64,000 nt of DNA from Isoetes taiwanensis (GCA_021234155.1 JAJEKV010000058.1:2225060-2289059); one strand, 5' to 3'; counted from the first letter of the stretch, positions 47,534 to 59,764 are shown. Notes: generated by a model not told the origin, from the sequence alone. Translations and numbers: made by a program.

Positions 47534-47674
47534 ATGGAAGAAGGATTCAACAACGACCATGGCACCATGAAGCAGTCTGTCTCTCCAATTGTAAGGCAAG
47601 CCCACAAGCTTCTGTACCAGTGCATGAGAATTGGAGTAGAAGATGCCTGCGTTTTTGTTTTTGAAAGATGGTAA
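47534..47674 (+). pseudogene. LSMD1-like gene, N-terminal piece
   Basis: This short frame of 46 residues reads MEEGFNNDHGTMKQSV, VSPIVRQAHKLLYQCMRIG and VEDACVFVFERW-stop. KLLYQCMRIGVED matches the RKLLFRRMLIG-(V/L)-DGR start of the Sm domain in plant LSMD1-like proteins. The DNA matches the piece at 45744-45769 until GTTTTTGTT and then diverges. The C-terminal half therefore lies 1.5 kb upstream of an N-terminal half, which means two partial gene copies or a rearranged one. An upstream ATG at 47419 could start exon 1. Confidence 0.55.
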
Positions 47675-49100
47675 TTAACTGGTGTTTTCTCCAGATCTAG
47701 AAGCATTGGGGTTCATGCCAAAACCAGAGAGCAACCCATGCATTGAAGCTACCTCCTATCCAGATCATTGAATGTGATATTTGACGCAGAAAATTTGGAG
47801 CCATTCCAAGGGAAAAGTAGCAGGGATTATAGCAAGGTGCGCTATTATTATGTGCAAATATAATGTCTAGATCAACTTGACAATCTTAAAAATTTGGCGC
47901 AGGCAATTGTAGTTAGCGCATCAAGACCATTAATATCATGCCAAATAGATGTGGCATTCAGAGCAGGAAATAGAAGCAAACTTCAAACTAAAGTTGGAAC
48001 TAGTTCATCCCAATAGTGAGTTAAACAAAGTGGAAAGTCAAACTCGACCACTAAACAAAGTGGAAAGTCAAAGTCCACCATTTGAAGGTTCCCGTGGTCC
48101 CCTAGCAGAAAGAGGTTAATCCTTCTAGACATGTTATCTTCTGGCTTAAACTACAATTTTCACAAATGGTCTTATTTTTGTCAAAACAGTTTGTTTTATC
48201 TTATAACATAAGTACCTTGCTAGATGCACGTTTTGTGATTATGTCAGCAGAAGAAACTACAAAAAATGTACCTTAGCTTAATGAGGTGGATCGAGATCCT
48301 CCCAGTTTGTTACCCAACATTAATTGTCCCTTTTATAATTATTATTTAGTTCCAAAGAAGGGCAACCAATTGAAAATGTTTTAAATTAGGTAACCAAATA
48401 CTCATATTTGCAATTGTCTAAGCTTTACTCTTGTTACAACCTGGCAAACGCAATGTCTCAATTCCACTATAGATGCCAAACAACTAACATCCAATTAATC
48501 GATTAGATATAGTATCTTAATCGATCAATTCTTTTAATCGATTATATTTCTCTACGACTAGCTTTTTATATAAGCGATCAATTCATTTATTGACTATATT
48601 TCTATACGACAGGCTTTTAATATAAGCACATATAAAACGTTCTCTTCATAAATTATGGTTATCACATCTAATATTGAATGGACATAGTTTTGCACCAACA
48701 ACAAAGAACCTTACCCTTTTTCCTCTGTTTGGTAAGTAACATATACCTTTGACATATGAAGTTGTTGTAACTGATTAAAATCCAAGGTTACAAATTCCAT
48801 AGTTATCTTCAACGTATGAAGTTGGAATATGTAGCATTATGACAGGGGGTTATTTTTGTATTTTTATACATTTTTTCCTATGGTTTTACTATGATTTGGC
48901 TGCCGTATTGCACATGGTGTACCAATTAGTACTTCTAGAGTGCATCTAGTATTTCCATGCAACTTGTGTCATTGTTTTTTTTTCCCTTGGCAATTCAATG
49001 GTCACAATATTATTTTGCTATGTAAAACACATTATATTATGGCCCTTCACATGCAAGCATCGAGCAGACAAAGATTAGGGCTTCTTGCCGAGGTCGTTTC
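47675..49100. other. Intergenic with short direct repeats
   Basis: ACTAAACAAAGTGGAAAGTCAAA occurs twice near 48012-48075. 48514-48568 and 48570-48625 are a tandem pair of about 55 bp (GATCAATTC...TATAAGC). CCATAGTTATCTTCAAC near 48798 recurs at 50862. No gene was recognised. Confidence 0.5.
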
Positions 49101-49462
49101 ATGGCAGACTTGGAGCAGGTTGTTTTGCAGATGTCCCTCACTCCTGAGTTAGGAATCCAAGCAGTTCTGGCTGAGCTATTTCGTGTCCTGCATCGCCCAT
49201 TGCTGCATTGATCAGATGCCACCACTTCGGCGAAGAAGAATCCATGATGGGTGTGCCGCCCATCACAGGAATGCCGCCACCTACGCCCGCGACTGTTATG
49301 CAGCGATCTATGATGGGCCAGCAACAAATGATGCCGCAAGGTGGATGCAACCCCACTGTAATGCCTCCCATGCGGCGTAATGCAGCCCCGGCCAATCATG
49401 CGATCGGGTCGGATACCACTTTGGGCTGCGAATCGGTTGACCGATGGCAAGTAAGGTTGTAA
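49101..49462 (+). other. GC-rich coding-like segment, unrecognised
   Basis: ATG at 49101 opens MADLEQVVLQMSLTPELGI, QAVLAELFRVLHRPLLH-stop. A second frame (49208-49462) is rich in Met, Pro and Gln (MMGVPPITGMPPPTPAT, QRSMMGQQQMMPQGG). GC content is well above the flanks. This could be a broken exon of a host gene with an M/P/Q-rich region. I cannot name it. Confidence 0.3.
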
Positions 49463-51040
49463 ATTTTGTTTGATTTGTTCCTTTCTTACTTTCGATCACC
49501 ATGACCTTATTTTTCTGCAATAGACAAGAACTCTAATCTCCACTCTCCCATTTTAGCATGCTTACTTTCGTTTCATTTCGGGCTTTATAAAATTTGTAAA
49601 GTCTTTTTGATTTAAATTAGTACACCGTGCAGGCGCTATTGAGAGTGAATCGGTAAGAATTTTGGGCTGTAAAACATCATGGCATGCACTCGGTGCCCCT
49701 CCGGCCAGATTGAACCCAAAATCTGCATTTCAATTTGATGCAGGGTGATGTCTAAACCTCTCCAACACTCTAATATCTAGTCGTGTGATATTGTTTGGTC
49801 CCATTAGGTTATGAAGCTCATTTGATCTGTGTTGAAAACCCCATTTGGGCAGCATTGCTGAATTGTGAGCAAGCTGAATTGCTAAGTTAACAAATACGTT
49901 TCTATCATCCATGTTCTGATGTGGGTTTTACATTTAAGTTGTCACCATATGTTTCTTAGGTGGAAAATGTACCTGGAGATCATAATAATATGTTTTTATG
50001 TTTGGTCGATTCTCGAATATCCACCAAAGTAAATGGCATTTTAGAATTTGATTGCGGCATTCAGATTTCCAGCGATGCATAGCCACATTAGTGGGCATCT
50101 TATGTTTATGGCACATGGATTTGTTGGATTTGTTGGTGTGCAACTGAGAATGCAGAAATAGTGCTTTTCTTGAAGGTACATAAGTTGCGAGATGGCTATT
50201 AGGATAATATGGGTTCAAATCCTATAAGATCTGCTATTGATAGCTCAATCTTAAACTGTACATCGATATTTTCTTATACACATTGCATATTCTCTTGACA
50301 ACTAAATCGCATGCAATGATGTACTTATGAATATTGGGCATGGTGCTTTGTCTCTTCCTAGTGTAATTTCTCTCATTGTTCCTAACATATGAAAGACCTT
50401 CTAGGGCGATGTGTAATCTTCGTGTTTTCTTTGTTAGGGCCCGAAGGCCCAAATTTTTTTTTAATATAACAATCAACACACAATTACCATTAACATTATT
50501 AACACAAACCATTGCATTTAACATATCTAAATTAAAACCCCCTTAAACCCCCTTTGGTTTGGGTGCATATTCACACGGGGGGTTACGTAGGGCAGCGAGA
50601 GCCCCAAAAATATATTTATAATACATGTACAAAATTAACACCATTAAGTACATTCTCTCAAACCTTATAGTATTTTGCAAACCTTAATATACAGTATACA
50701 AAAACTTGTACATGCATACCCCACAAACGAGGATCGCTATGTACGGTCCAGATCTTGGAATAATGGGCAAATATGCCCATTTTCTTTTTAGAGTAAATTG
50801 CATTACACTAGTTTATAGTGTAGTTGTCCACTAACCCATGTTAGAACATCTACTAATTGGAAATTCCATAGTTATCTTCAACATATGAAGTTGGATGTAC
50901 TAGGATTAAAAGTCGTGTTGATAAATTTCATAAACTGAAAAAACTATCTGCAATATCCATTTTCTTTTCAGAGTAAATTGCATTACAGTAGTTTACAGTG
51001 TAGTTGTCCACTAAACCCATGTACTAATTGGAAATCACAG
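49463..51040. other. Intergenic with a spaced direct repeat
   Basis: 50776-50845 and 50946-51015 are about 70-bp copies (CATTTTCTTTT, AGAGTAAATTGCATTAC, AGTGTAGTTGTCCACTAA) 170 bases apart. TGGGTTCAAATCCTAT near 50210 looks like a pol III box B, but no convincing box A was seen. Confidence 0.5.
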
Positions 51041-51280
51041 GTCAAGAATATTTGCATTATCCACACCCAACAATGCTCGGGACACACAAGTTCTCAATGC
51101 TTGGCATTGTTGTACGCCAATGTTCAACAACCCCGAATATAACATATGTTACTAAGCTCAGAATTCTTTTAAACGATGTTAAACCTTTGGAAAGTTTTGT
51201 TATAATAGATAGATAGAGATTTTATCATCCATAAAACATTACAAAAGTTGGATTATTATTGCACGCTTTTCTCATTGCTT

Positions 51281-51829
51281 ATGCCCCCAACAATGTCGGG
51301 CACCATTACTACCATGCTATATAAATTCACCACCTTAAGCTAGCTTAGGAGGAGCAAGAAGACATGACCCAACATGATGAGCAGTGTGATGAGAATAGAA
51401 TGAAGAAAGACGGGCAACTGGAGCAACAAGCACAAAAACTCATCTATGACAAACTTGAAGAAGACGAGCAATGGAGACTAAAGAGCAATAAGCACAAAAC
51501 CAGGAGAGCGCAAAGCAACATATGCAAGACCAGCAGCCAGGATTTTGATCATGACTTGGTTGAGATACACGAAGAATGCATCGTGGAACATTTATGGCAA
51601 GGAAATAAGGGAGGCAAATGTCCACTTGCTATATGAACATGGCCATATTGGCAACAAAGAGTGAAGACACCCTGAAGGTCAACAACAAGGTCCTTCAGAG
51701 ATTACGGCTGTGTTGTACTACTCAAAATTATCAAAGATATCGATGAAACACTATTTAATATGAACATTGCGGCCCAAAACATTTACAGGCTCTCAGCTTA
51801 TGCCCAGCAACGCTGGGCACAATTACTAG
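51281..51829 (+). mobile_element. Helitron-type 3' terminus (and a related older one)
   Basis: TGCCCAGC (51801-51808), loop AAC, GCTGGGCA (51812-51819), then AATTA and CTAG (51826-51829) followed by T. A short perfect hairpin a few bases before CTRR and insertion before T are the hallmarks of a Helitron 3' end. A diverged match, ATGCCCCCAACAATG-TCGGGCACCATTACTAC, lies at 51281-51312, and a shorter one at 51064-51085. Between them is a charged open frame of 90 residues (51364-51636) without recognised function. The 5' end (TC) of this presumably non-autonomous element was not located. Confidence 0.5.
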
Positions 51830-51849
51830 TTACTATATATATGTTTATA

Positions 51850-53742
51850 TTTTTTTTGTTCTAGGATAAGTCGTTCAATAAATGATCATATTCAGCAATT
51901 TCACATCCAAGAACTACATCTAGCACAAGTTAAGAGATATCTACTACACCTCTGATTTATCTTCAGAATACACCCATGACTTTTGATGTAGGGTTGGAAG
52001 AATACACCCATATGATTTTTGATGCAGGGTGGGATTATCTGCTCAACTATGATCCCACTCGAAAAAGAGAGATGTTCGCAGCGGCCTTGGCCGCCGCGAT
52101 AAATTTCTTGTAATATAAGACATGTCTCATAAATTTGCTTTTCCACTACTCATCAATCTCTCCGTTTGCATATCTAGCAGCATGAAATACATTCCTTCCA
52201 TGTCTGAAATGCCTATCTAGCAGCATGAAATACATTCCTTCTGGATATCGTTTGGAGTATGATCAGCACTGAAGATTCTGGGCTTTTTCATAATTCATTT
52301 GCTGCAGACAGATCTAAAGAACCTGCGGATTTTGTGCAGAATGCTTTCACTTTGTACTCAATCTCTCCAAAAAGACTCTGCGCCTGGGAATTCATCAGGA
52401 TTGAGCCCTAAATAAAAGCAAACAAAAAAAAAACATGCATGCTATTACTGCATAGCCCAACGCAAATGGTATAAATTATGAAGCCCCAAACACAGATGAT
52501 CTGTTGGAGGAAGAATTATGATCTGTTGGAGGAAGGATGATCTGCTTGATCACAGATGATCTGCCCTTGATATGGCGTGGCAGAGGCGGAAGCGGGGCAA
52601 ATCGGACAGAGAAAGAGACTTTACAAGACACAAATTCGACAAGACGCGGCATGCAAATCCGACAGAGGAAGAGACTTTAGAACACGAAGGATTCGCCAAA
52701 TTGAACAAATGAAGCATCAAACGAAAAAGAAAAAGGAGGAGAATATGATTAAGAAAGCGAAGAAGAAGCAAATTTTTACCTGGTAAGATCGTTTGCGAAC
52801 GCTAGAGCTCCGGGAGGAAGCAAACGGCCATCAGATTTTGTGTTACAGTCCGATAAATTCCTCTTCAACCTCATTTTCATGAGCCCCAAAATTTTCGGCG
52901 AAGAAGCCCTGTTATTGGATAAGATTTGTTGTCTTATTTTCTGGCGGGGGGTTTTCCCCGGAAGAAAATTGGACTCCAAAGTTGTACGGCAGGCAGATGC
53001 GACATGTCTTAAAAATTTGTGTGGAAAAACTAAGGTGACTTATATGATTATGTGGCCCAATCACATCTTCACAAATTTAAGACAGGAGTGCCTGATTAGG
53101 GCCGCACAAAATGACATATGGGGCCCACCATAGCTAGGTTTTATGCATCGAATCGTTGGTGATTGGCATACCCTAGTTGTTTATGGAATCTTTCGAGAAT
53201 ATATGGAATTAATGGCTTAGATGGCGAAGGAAATATTGGCTCCGGATTTAGACTTCGATTCCCAGAAAGCCTAAGCCGAATACATTTGCGTGGTATTCGG
53301 CCTGCATATTTCTGTTTTTTTTTCCGATAAAAAAAATCTGGCAAGGGGGTATTCGACCTAGGCCAATTCAATCTTTGAAAACTTTGAACCGAATACGCCC
53401 TTTTTTTTATCCGAAACTGCAGGTCGAATATGCCAGCGTGGAAACTGCCCCGGGGGATGCACTTAGTCATGAGGGGGTATAGACATCTGCGTTCGAAGGG
53501 TGGCCAAAAACATCTATAATATACTAATCTTTGGAAGCTAATTTAACCCCTAAAGTATGTATTTTGCCCCAGGTAATAGTGAAAAAACCCCCTAATGGTA
53601 AATATACAGATACAAAATGGTAAAAAAAACCCCCTTTATTGCACGCACATGTCCCATACTGCAAACAATACTGATTCCCCTAGGGAACTGCAAGTCGAAT
53701 ATGCCTCTGGATTGAAAGCTTTAGGGTTTGCTTTAGGCTTTA
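51850..53742. other. Intergenic, several short duplications
   Basis: AATACACCCAT...TTTGATG occurs twice at 51964-52025. TATCTAGCAGCATGAAATAC occurs twice at 52171 and 52211. GATCTGTTGGAGGAAG occurs twice near 52498-52536. AAATC(G/C)GACAGAG.AAGAGACTTTA occurs twice near 52598 and 52655, the latter inside a 69-residue lysine-rich open frame. No recognised gene. Confidence 0.5.
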
Positions 53743-54035
53743 GGATTATATCCTGCCTATAAAGTGTGCATGTAAGGCAAAAGTTTTGCCCAACGGATGT
53801 GTGGTGAGTTGGTATAGGCCTTAGTAATGCCAAAATAAATGTGCATTTGGTCATGGGTTCAAACCTTGTCAATGTATGTTTATCTTTGGGAGTTGGTTAC
53901 TGGGATACGATAATGATCCCCGATGTGGTAGAACTTAAAAGCCTATACGTGTCCTCCACTTTGGTTGCCGCAAGGCAGCGGGATAAGCTAGCTAGTCTGT
54001 ACAAGATTAGTCTAGTATGGACCTTAAACAAAGTA
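53743..54035 (+). repeat. tRNA-derived SINE-like repeat, copy 1
   Basis: GTGGTGAGTTGGTATAGG (about 53800-53817) resembles tRNA box A. Some 35 bases later CATGGGTTCAAACCTTG (53852-53868) is a good box B. Flanking sequence from GGATTATATCCTGCC to TTAAACAAAGTAA is shared with copy 2, but about 100 bases (53894-53994) are unique to copy 1. Confidence 0.5.
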
Positions 54036-54122
54036 ATAAAAAAACAATGGGACTATGGTAGGTGGCACTAGGATGGTGAGGCTAAAAAAGCCATGCCCCT
54101 AGGACCTAGACTTCCTAAAGCG

Positions 54123-54317
54123 GGATTATATCCTGCCTACAAAGTGTGCATGTAAGGCAAAAGTTTTGCCCAATGGATGTGTGGTGAGTTGGTATAGGTC
54201 TAGTAATGTTAAAATAAATGTGCATTTGGTCATGGGTTCAAACCTTGCCAATGTATGTTTATCTTTGGGAGTCTAGTCTGTACAAGATTAGTCTAGTATG
54301 GACCTTAAACAAAGTAA
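54123..54317 (+). repeat. tRNA-derived SINE-like repeat, copy 2
   Basis: This copy is about 95 percent identical to copy 1, 380 bases downstream, in direct orientation, with box A and box B retained. The 100-base internal segment of copy 1 is absent. Either copy 2 lost it or copy 1 gained an insertion after duplication. Confidence 0.55.
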
Positions 54318-54529
54318 CTAGTCAAAAGCACGTTTGATTACTTTGCATATCAAATTGTAGGATATGGTCTGGGTAGGAACAAGGGCTATTACAAGAATGC
54401 ATGGAAGGACAAGAGCTATCACAATATGTAATGTTTAATTAGACATAGTATCCAGATATGATCCGATCTTCACCACAAAGAGTAAGTAGGCCAGAGTTAG
54501 AGCTAGATTTTGGGTCTGAAATTCCTCCC

Positions 54530-56450
54530 CATCCTGATGTATTTTTCGATATTTGTTGGTTTCAATCTTGGCTGCAGCCTGCTGCCTACTTACAGCTCTG
54601 ATTAACTATTGTGGAGCAATATATTCTGCTCTTTCTTTGAGCTCTTTCTCTGTCTTTCAAAAATTATCCATGAAGGCCTTCTTTGTATGCTGACAAATGG
54701 TGTTGGCCAGTCCTTTGCTCAGAATGCCCCATGTCTGTAAAGAGGGCAAGGAGATTTGGGTGAGGACTCTATCATATAAGTTGAGACATCATAAACATGG
54801 TAAGAAATTTTAGCGAAAGGGAACAAACCTGTTGTAAATTGTCCACATGACAGTCTTTTCAGTTCCATTACACAGATAGCATATTTCATTAGCAAGATCA
54901 CATGTTCTTAAGCGTGCGACTTAGAAACTTTGATCCGCAATCTTGTCTAATCAACTGCTTCCACAAACGATCTTCATAATCACCAAGTATCGTTGTAATC
55001 CCAAGCATGATATAGTGAAAAGGCATGAGTAATTGATAACTTACAATATTGTTAGGGTCAATAATGAGAGTTAATCGTAACCGTCCAACAACTTGACATG
55101 TTGCTTTGGAATATGCAGCAAGCTTTTATTTCATTAACTCCTCAAAACCCGGAGTGCTTTCTTTCTTTCATGTAACGATCCCATGTGGTATGAAAACACC
55201 CTTGAAAACATCATGCATGCGCGTCCTGAATTGTGCAATAGATGTCTGCATGGAAATTGATGTTCTAAATGCCTGCAGAATTTATAACAGCTGAAGATGG
55301 TAGATCCAATGCTTCAAAACCACATTGCTACTTATGCATATAAAATCAACCACTCTACAAATTGAACTAGTTGTCTAACCTGTTAAGCAATTGAATGTTT
55401 ATAGGGCCGCCACACTTGTTCATCTTGTGCCAGTTTTGAGGCCATGCTTCCAGTACTTTATCCAGCTCAGTAGAAGTTCCCAGTAGCCGGAGATTCGTTT
55501 TCTAGTAAACATAGAGAAGTTACATTTTATCCCGAAAAAAGATGTCTAAAAAGCACAAGCATTTGGCGCCTTAAATCCATTCAATATTCTAAGGAGGAAT
55601 CGCAAAACGGGGCTTTGATGCTAAAGGAAGAGTACAATGAGAAAAAACCTACAGCAAATAGGTCTTTAGATCCTGTCATATGAATAAGCCTGACTAGCGT
55701 GCATGTTTGCCGCCCATATTTGTTGTTTCTACCGGCCAAAACATGTTTTGCTGCTCCACGCCAGCTTAGAAGGTTTTATCTCAGAAGACATGCCTGCAAG
55801 ACAGAAATGTATATAAATGTGTTGCTTCTACCACCTAGGAGCCTCAATCAAACAAAGCGGCTTAATGGCCTTCCCCTCTCCCCTTAAAATTAGTTGTAAT
55901 AATACGCATTCCATGTATGCTCGGTTGGCTTTATAACTTTATTGAATGCTTGATTTGCTCATCTAGAACACCGCAAGCACAAAAAATTCAGATAAGATGA
56001 TCAGCTAAAACATTGATCGATTCAAGGACAGTTCGGCTGCATACAATATCCCGAATTTTCATTTTGTATGCATCTGCGAAGCAGGTGATAAACTTGATCC
56101 CTAGAAAGGAATGCCTTGCAATGCCATGTCAATCACAAACTAACAACGTTTCCAATCATCATTCAGAAAAACTTTGAGCATCCTATTACTACCAACATAA
56201 TGCATCTCAACATTTGCAGAAACTTGGCTTTCTGTTCTGCATCTTCCTGGAGCAAGATAACAGGCTCTCTCACTTTATCCATGAAGTCAAGCAGAATAAT
56301 AATAGTCCGGCTTTCCACTTCCCATTGCTAAAAGGCCTCCACAATGTTCACAATATTCAAGCCCCCAACCAAGCAATCCTTTTTAGCATGCAAGCATCTA
56401 AAAGATGGACGAAGGAAATATTAGACAAGCATAGAACATAAAGTTTTGCA
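54530..56450 (-). pseudogene. Unrecognised multi-exon host gene or remnant
   Basis: Several exon-like pieces lie in one order on the minus strand: WEVESRTIIILLDFMDKV and PVILLQEDAEQKAKFLQML (56350-56220); VEMHYVGSNRMLKVFLNDD (56215-56145); AAKHVLAGRNNKYGRQ and LVRLIHMTGSKDLFA (55755-55640); KTNLRLLGTSTELDKVL and EAWPQNWHKMNKCGGPINI (55505-55385); AFRTSISMQTSIAQFR and SKATCQVVGRLRLTLIID (55275-55050); ILGDYEDRLWKQLIRQD; ANEICYLCNGTEKTVMW (54890-54830); and GILSKGLANTICQHTKKAF (54735-54675). Donor and acceptor sites flank several pieces. A few in-frame stops occur, so it may be a pseudogene. I do not recognise the protein; the residue pattern suggests a large, conserved eukaryotic protein. Confidence 0.5.
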
Positions 56451-56726
56451 CTACTGGAAGACAAAACTTGGCTTATAACCATCATTCAATTAAATTGGGA
56501 TTATGTCTTAATTTTGGGATAAATTTTATATTGCACTTTTTTAGTAACTTTGTTAAATTCACTTTTTTAGTAACTTTGTTGCCCTTAGACTAGAATAGAC
56601 GTTAACATATAATCACACACGGGAATATAAATTCACACCTTAACTTCAAATTACAAAATCATATATCATGAAACTCAAGTAGTACACAACTTTTATTAAA
56701 AGTGATTGATACATAGTAATTGTTTA
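56451..56726. other. AT-rich spacer between two minus-strand genes
   Basis: It contains a direct repeat CACTTTTTTAGTAACTTTGTT at about 56536 and 56559. It is otherwise featureless. Confidence 0.5.
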
Positions 56727-59683
56727 TCATTTTTCCACCAACATCCCCAAGGATATGAGAACCTTATTCCTTACATCCTGAGGTATTGTAACTCTCGCTG
56801 TTTTACTAGGAATAGTTTTTGGAGTCCACGAGTACAATACGGTTTCAATGTCTAGCCAAAGATCAGGATCACTAGGATTTCTCCTCCACCTCTTTGTCCA
56901 ACAATCTGAATATCTTTCTTTATCTCCAGTGACATTACTCAAGCGATGTAATGGACACCACCATTCCACGCACCTTATTGAAGTTAACATCACCTTCTTC
57001 TTTGCAAATATCCGAGATAGTCCATCCCAACCACACCGGATAGGTCTCTAGATCTGGCCGGTTTTACTACTACAAATTGGTGGCACTCCACGCCAAGAGA
57101 AAGGTTCATAACAATCCATGCCTAGATATTTTGGCCTATCCTTCTTAGGACCAACATAGTGTTTATCGATTGAGGAGGAGCATATGCCTTCACAATGCTA
57201 CTAATGGTACCATCATCTTCGGCCAGACCAACTAATGTTTTCCACTTACTTTTAGGGAACCACCCTTCTTTCTCAAATTTCCGAGGATGTGTCTACCTCA
57301 TCCAACAAGTTGATCACCTTCTTCCAATAATCTATCAATGCACGATTAGTCTCATCCTCAATTAGTTTGCCAATGCTTGATGTAGTCATTGATGCCATCC
57401 TTAGTCAAGCCCAATTGCTTGACTTCTTGAGCTTGGTTTTAGAGCTTTTTGGTTGACCGGAGGTATCATAGGCTTGCCATTTGCATCCCCTCAAGGCCAA
57501 ATTTACCCCCCCTCTCTCCACTTCTCTCCGGCTGTCTCATTTTCCATTGCATGATTGGAATCCCTTCTCTCACCCAAAAGTGAATTGAAGAGGTCTAGAA
57601 TGACCTTCCATGTCGAGAGCATAACCATCCACAAAACTCTTCCAATCGTGCACTTCTTCTATGATAGATCCTATAGGAGATGGATTTGTACATCCATGAA
57701 ATATTTCCAATAGCCTCGGGAAAGTTGGTAACCGCCTCGTTGTCTCAATACATGACTATATTTTCCAAACAATGCATCCACATCCTCATGAGTATGTCCG
57801 GGGCATTAGGAACCCCAAATTGACTCTTTCAAAAATACCCACAAAATTAAGTAGGATAGGAAAGAAAACATCCACTGCTCTTATTTTGACCAAAGACAAT
57901 TATCTAGTTGCAAGAGGAGCTTTCAAGCAGATCTCGAGGTTTAGCACGAGATGTTGAAGCTCCAACATGTTCATTAGGTCCATTCCTCCTAAATCTTGCC
58001 TTGCTAAACTTTTCAATACTATTAGGGTTCCATCCAACAATGCATTATGTAGTGCCCGGCTAGTCAGAGGATCCCAGAGGGTGACCATTGTAACCCTTCT
58101 CATAGTTTCTTAAACACCTCATGATACTTCCAATGTGAAAATATCACTCCACAACTCTAAACCGAAATGGCCATAATAGGTCCTGAGATCGCCCATGCAA
58201 TATTGCCCCCATCCATTGAAATCAAGAAAGGGTATGATCTTCCACATGACTTAGGAATGTACTTGAATTGTGGAAGACAAGTCTTCTTCTGGTCCATTTT
58301 ATCATGTATAATACATAGATAGTTATTAGGTTCCATTGCGTATAAGGTCCTCCACATCCAATAAGTTGATCTACATGATAGTTGATCCGGCATATGGTCC
58401 TTCATATGTTCCTTTATCTTTGCCCTTAGACTTGGTTGCACAGGTCTTATCTAGTGTCTCCTTCAGCTTAGCACATAAATTGCACTTGGCAAAGTTGTTT
58501 GAAGTTGCTATGGTCACATGCTTGAAATGCTTATTCCATAGCCTACTAAAACTGGGTTGATATAGAGGCCACTCCAAGTTCCCAAGCAATGCATTTATTT
58601 CCTCCTAATATGCTCTTCTAGGTACAATGGGATGGCAATCTCTTTTCAACAATAACTCTACCCCCTGCTCATCCTTCTTACTTTTTATGTGGCATGTTTT
58701 CCGCATTGAAATCCACATATCTTTCAAATATTTCCTTTGCGGCTATAGTTCTTGAGGTAGGCCTTACCAGGCCGTTGTTCCCATGCAATGCAATTTTACT
58801 ACCATTTTCATGTCTCTTTTGCCGCTTGTGCCAAGAAGAGGTTGGAATTCCATGTATAGCCATCCATGCTTTTGAACATATCCACTTTCCATTCAATGGG
58901 AATCTTTTCTTCTTTGATCTTTCATCCTCGGAATTGCATAGCCAAATATGGTGTACATGAAATTCCTCCTCGCTATCACACTTATGTTCCCTGATATGTA
59001 GCTCTTGCTACCACCATCTTCTATTGTGAACATTCTAATACGAGGCCCAACAACATTCACTTCCTCTAACCCGCATCGGGGCTTCAGAGAACAATCATAA
59101 TCGACTTACATCTTTTGGTGGGATAATGTCCAAAGTTGGAAGTGGCCTCTTGCTACACTTGTGTGAACATTATTGACAATGGTTCTACATCTATAGGAAA
59201 CGTGTAGTTCCCCTCCGCTTGAATACTGTCCCTAGGCCATGCAACAATAGTTGGAACCTCTAGTTGCTTCACACAAGCTAGGCATTCTTGTTTGCTCAAC
59301 CCTTTTCCTTCCAATTGTCATATAATTTTGAGATTGCCACACCTAACCTGCCCTCCCCTAATCTTTCATCATTCAACTGCATTGATAGGATCTGCTAGAA
59401 CAATAATCCCTTCTCCTCATCTCTCTGTTGCATGCATGCAGATCTTGACCTTTTGTTTTTCCAATCGACCCGAGTATAAAGTACAATTTCCTTTCCCCGT
59501 GGCATCATCCTTTTCATTTGAGGTCTTTTCCTTTCCTTTGCCATCATCTTTGTCATCTTCATCCTTTTCATTTCTGGTCTTTTCCTTTCCTTTCCCATCA
59601 TCTTTGTCATCTTCATTAGTTGGGGATTTTTCCTTGCCTTGATCACCATCATTGGGGGCCTTGGGGGATTTAGCATTTTGCAT
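56727..59683 (-). pseudogene. DUF7869-type transposase-like gene
   Basis: From ATG 59683 the first 60 residues are acidic and lysine-rich, with a tandem repeat (DDKDDGKGKEKT twice). In order, across frame changes, follow LYSGRLEKQKVKIC, PTIVAWPRDSIQAEG, a zinc-knuckle-like FAKCNLCAKLKETLD (58535-58490), NNYLCIIHDKMDQKKTCLPQ (58330-58270), LLLQLDNC (57925-57900), the hallmark PGHTHEDVDALFGKYSHVL (about 57800-57745), DWKSFVDGYALDMEGHS, and a C-terminus SWTPKTIPSKTARVTIP, DVRNKVLISLGMLVEK-stop at 56727. The MDQKK and GHTHEDID-type motifs are typical of DUF7869 proteins, which look like RNase H-fold (DDE) transposases of an uncharacterised DNA-transposon group in ferns, mosses and animals. Many stops or unspliced introns break the frame. 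Confidence 0.7.
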
Positions 59684-59764
59684 GCCATTGACCTAAAATG
59701 CATAAAAACCTATAGTAAGTTAGCATATCCAAATAACATCTCCCTAACATGTTCTTAAATGAAA

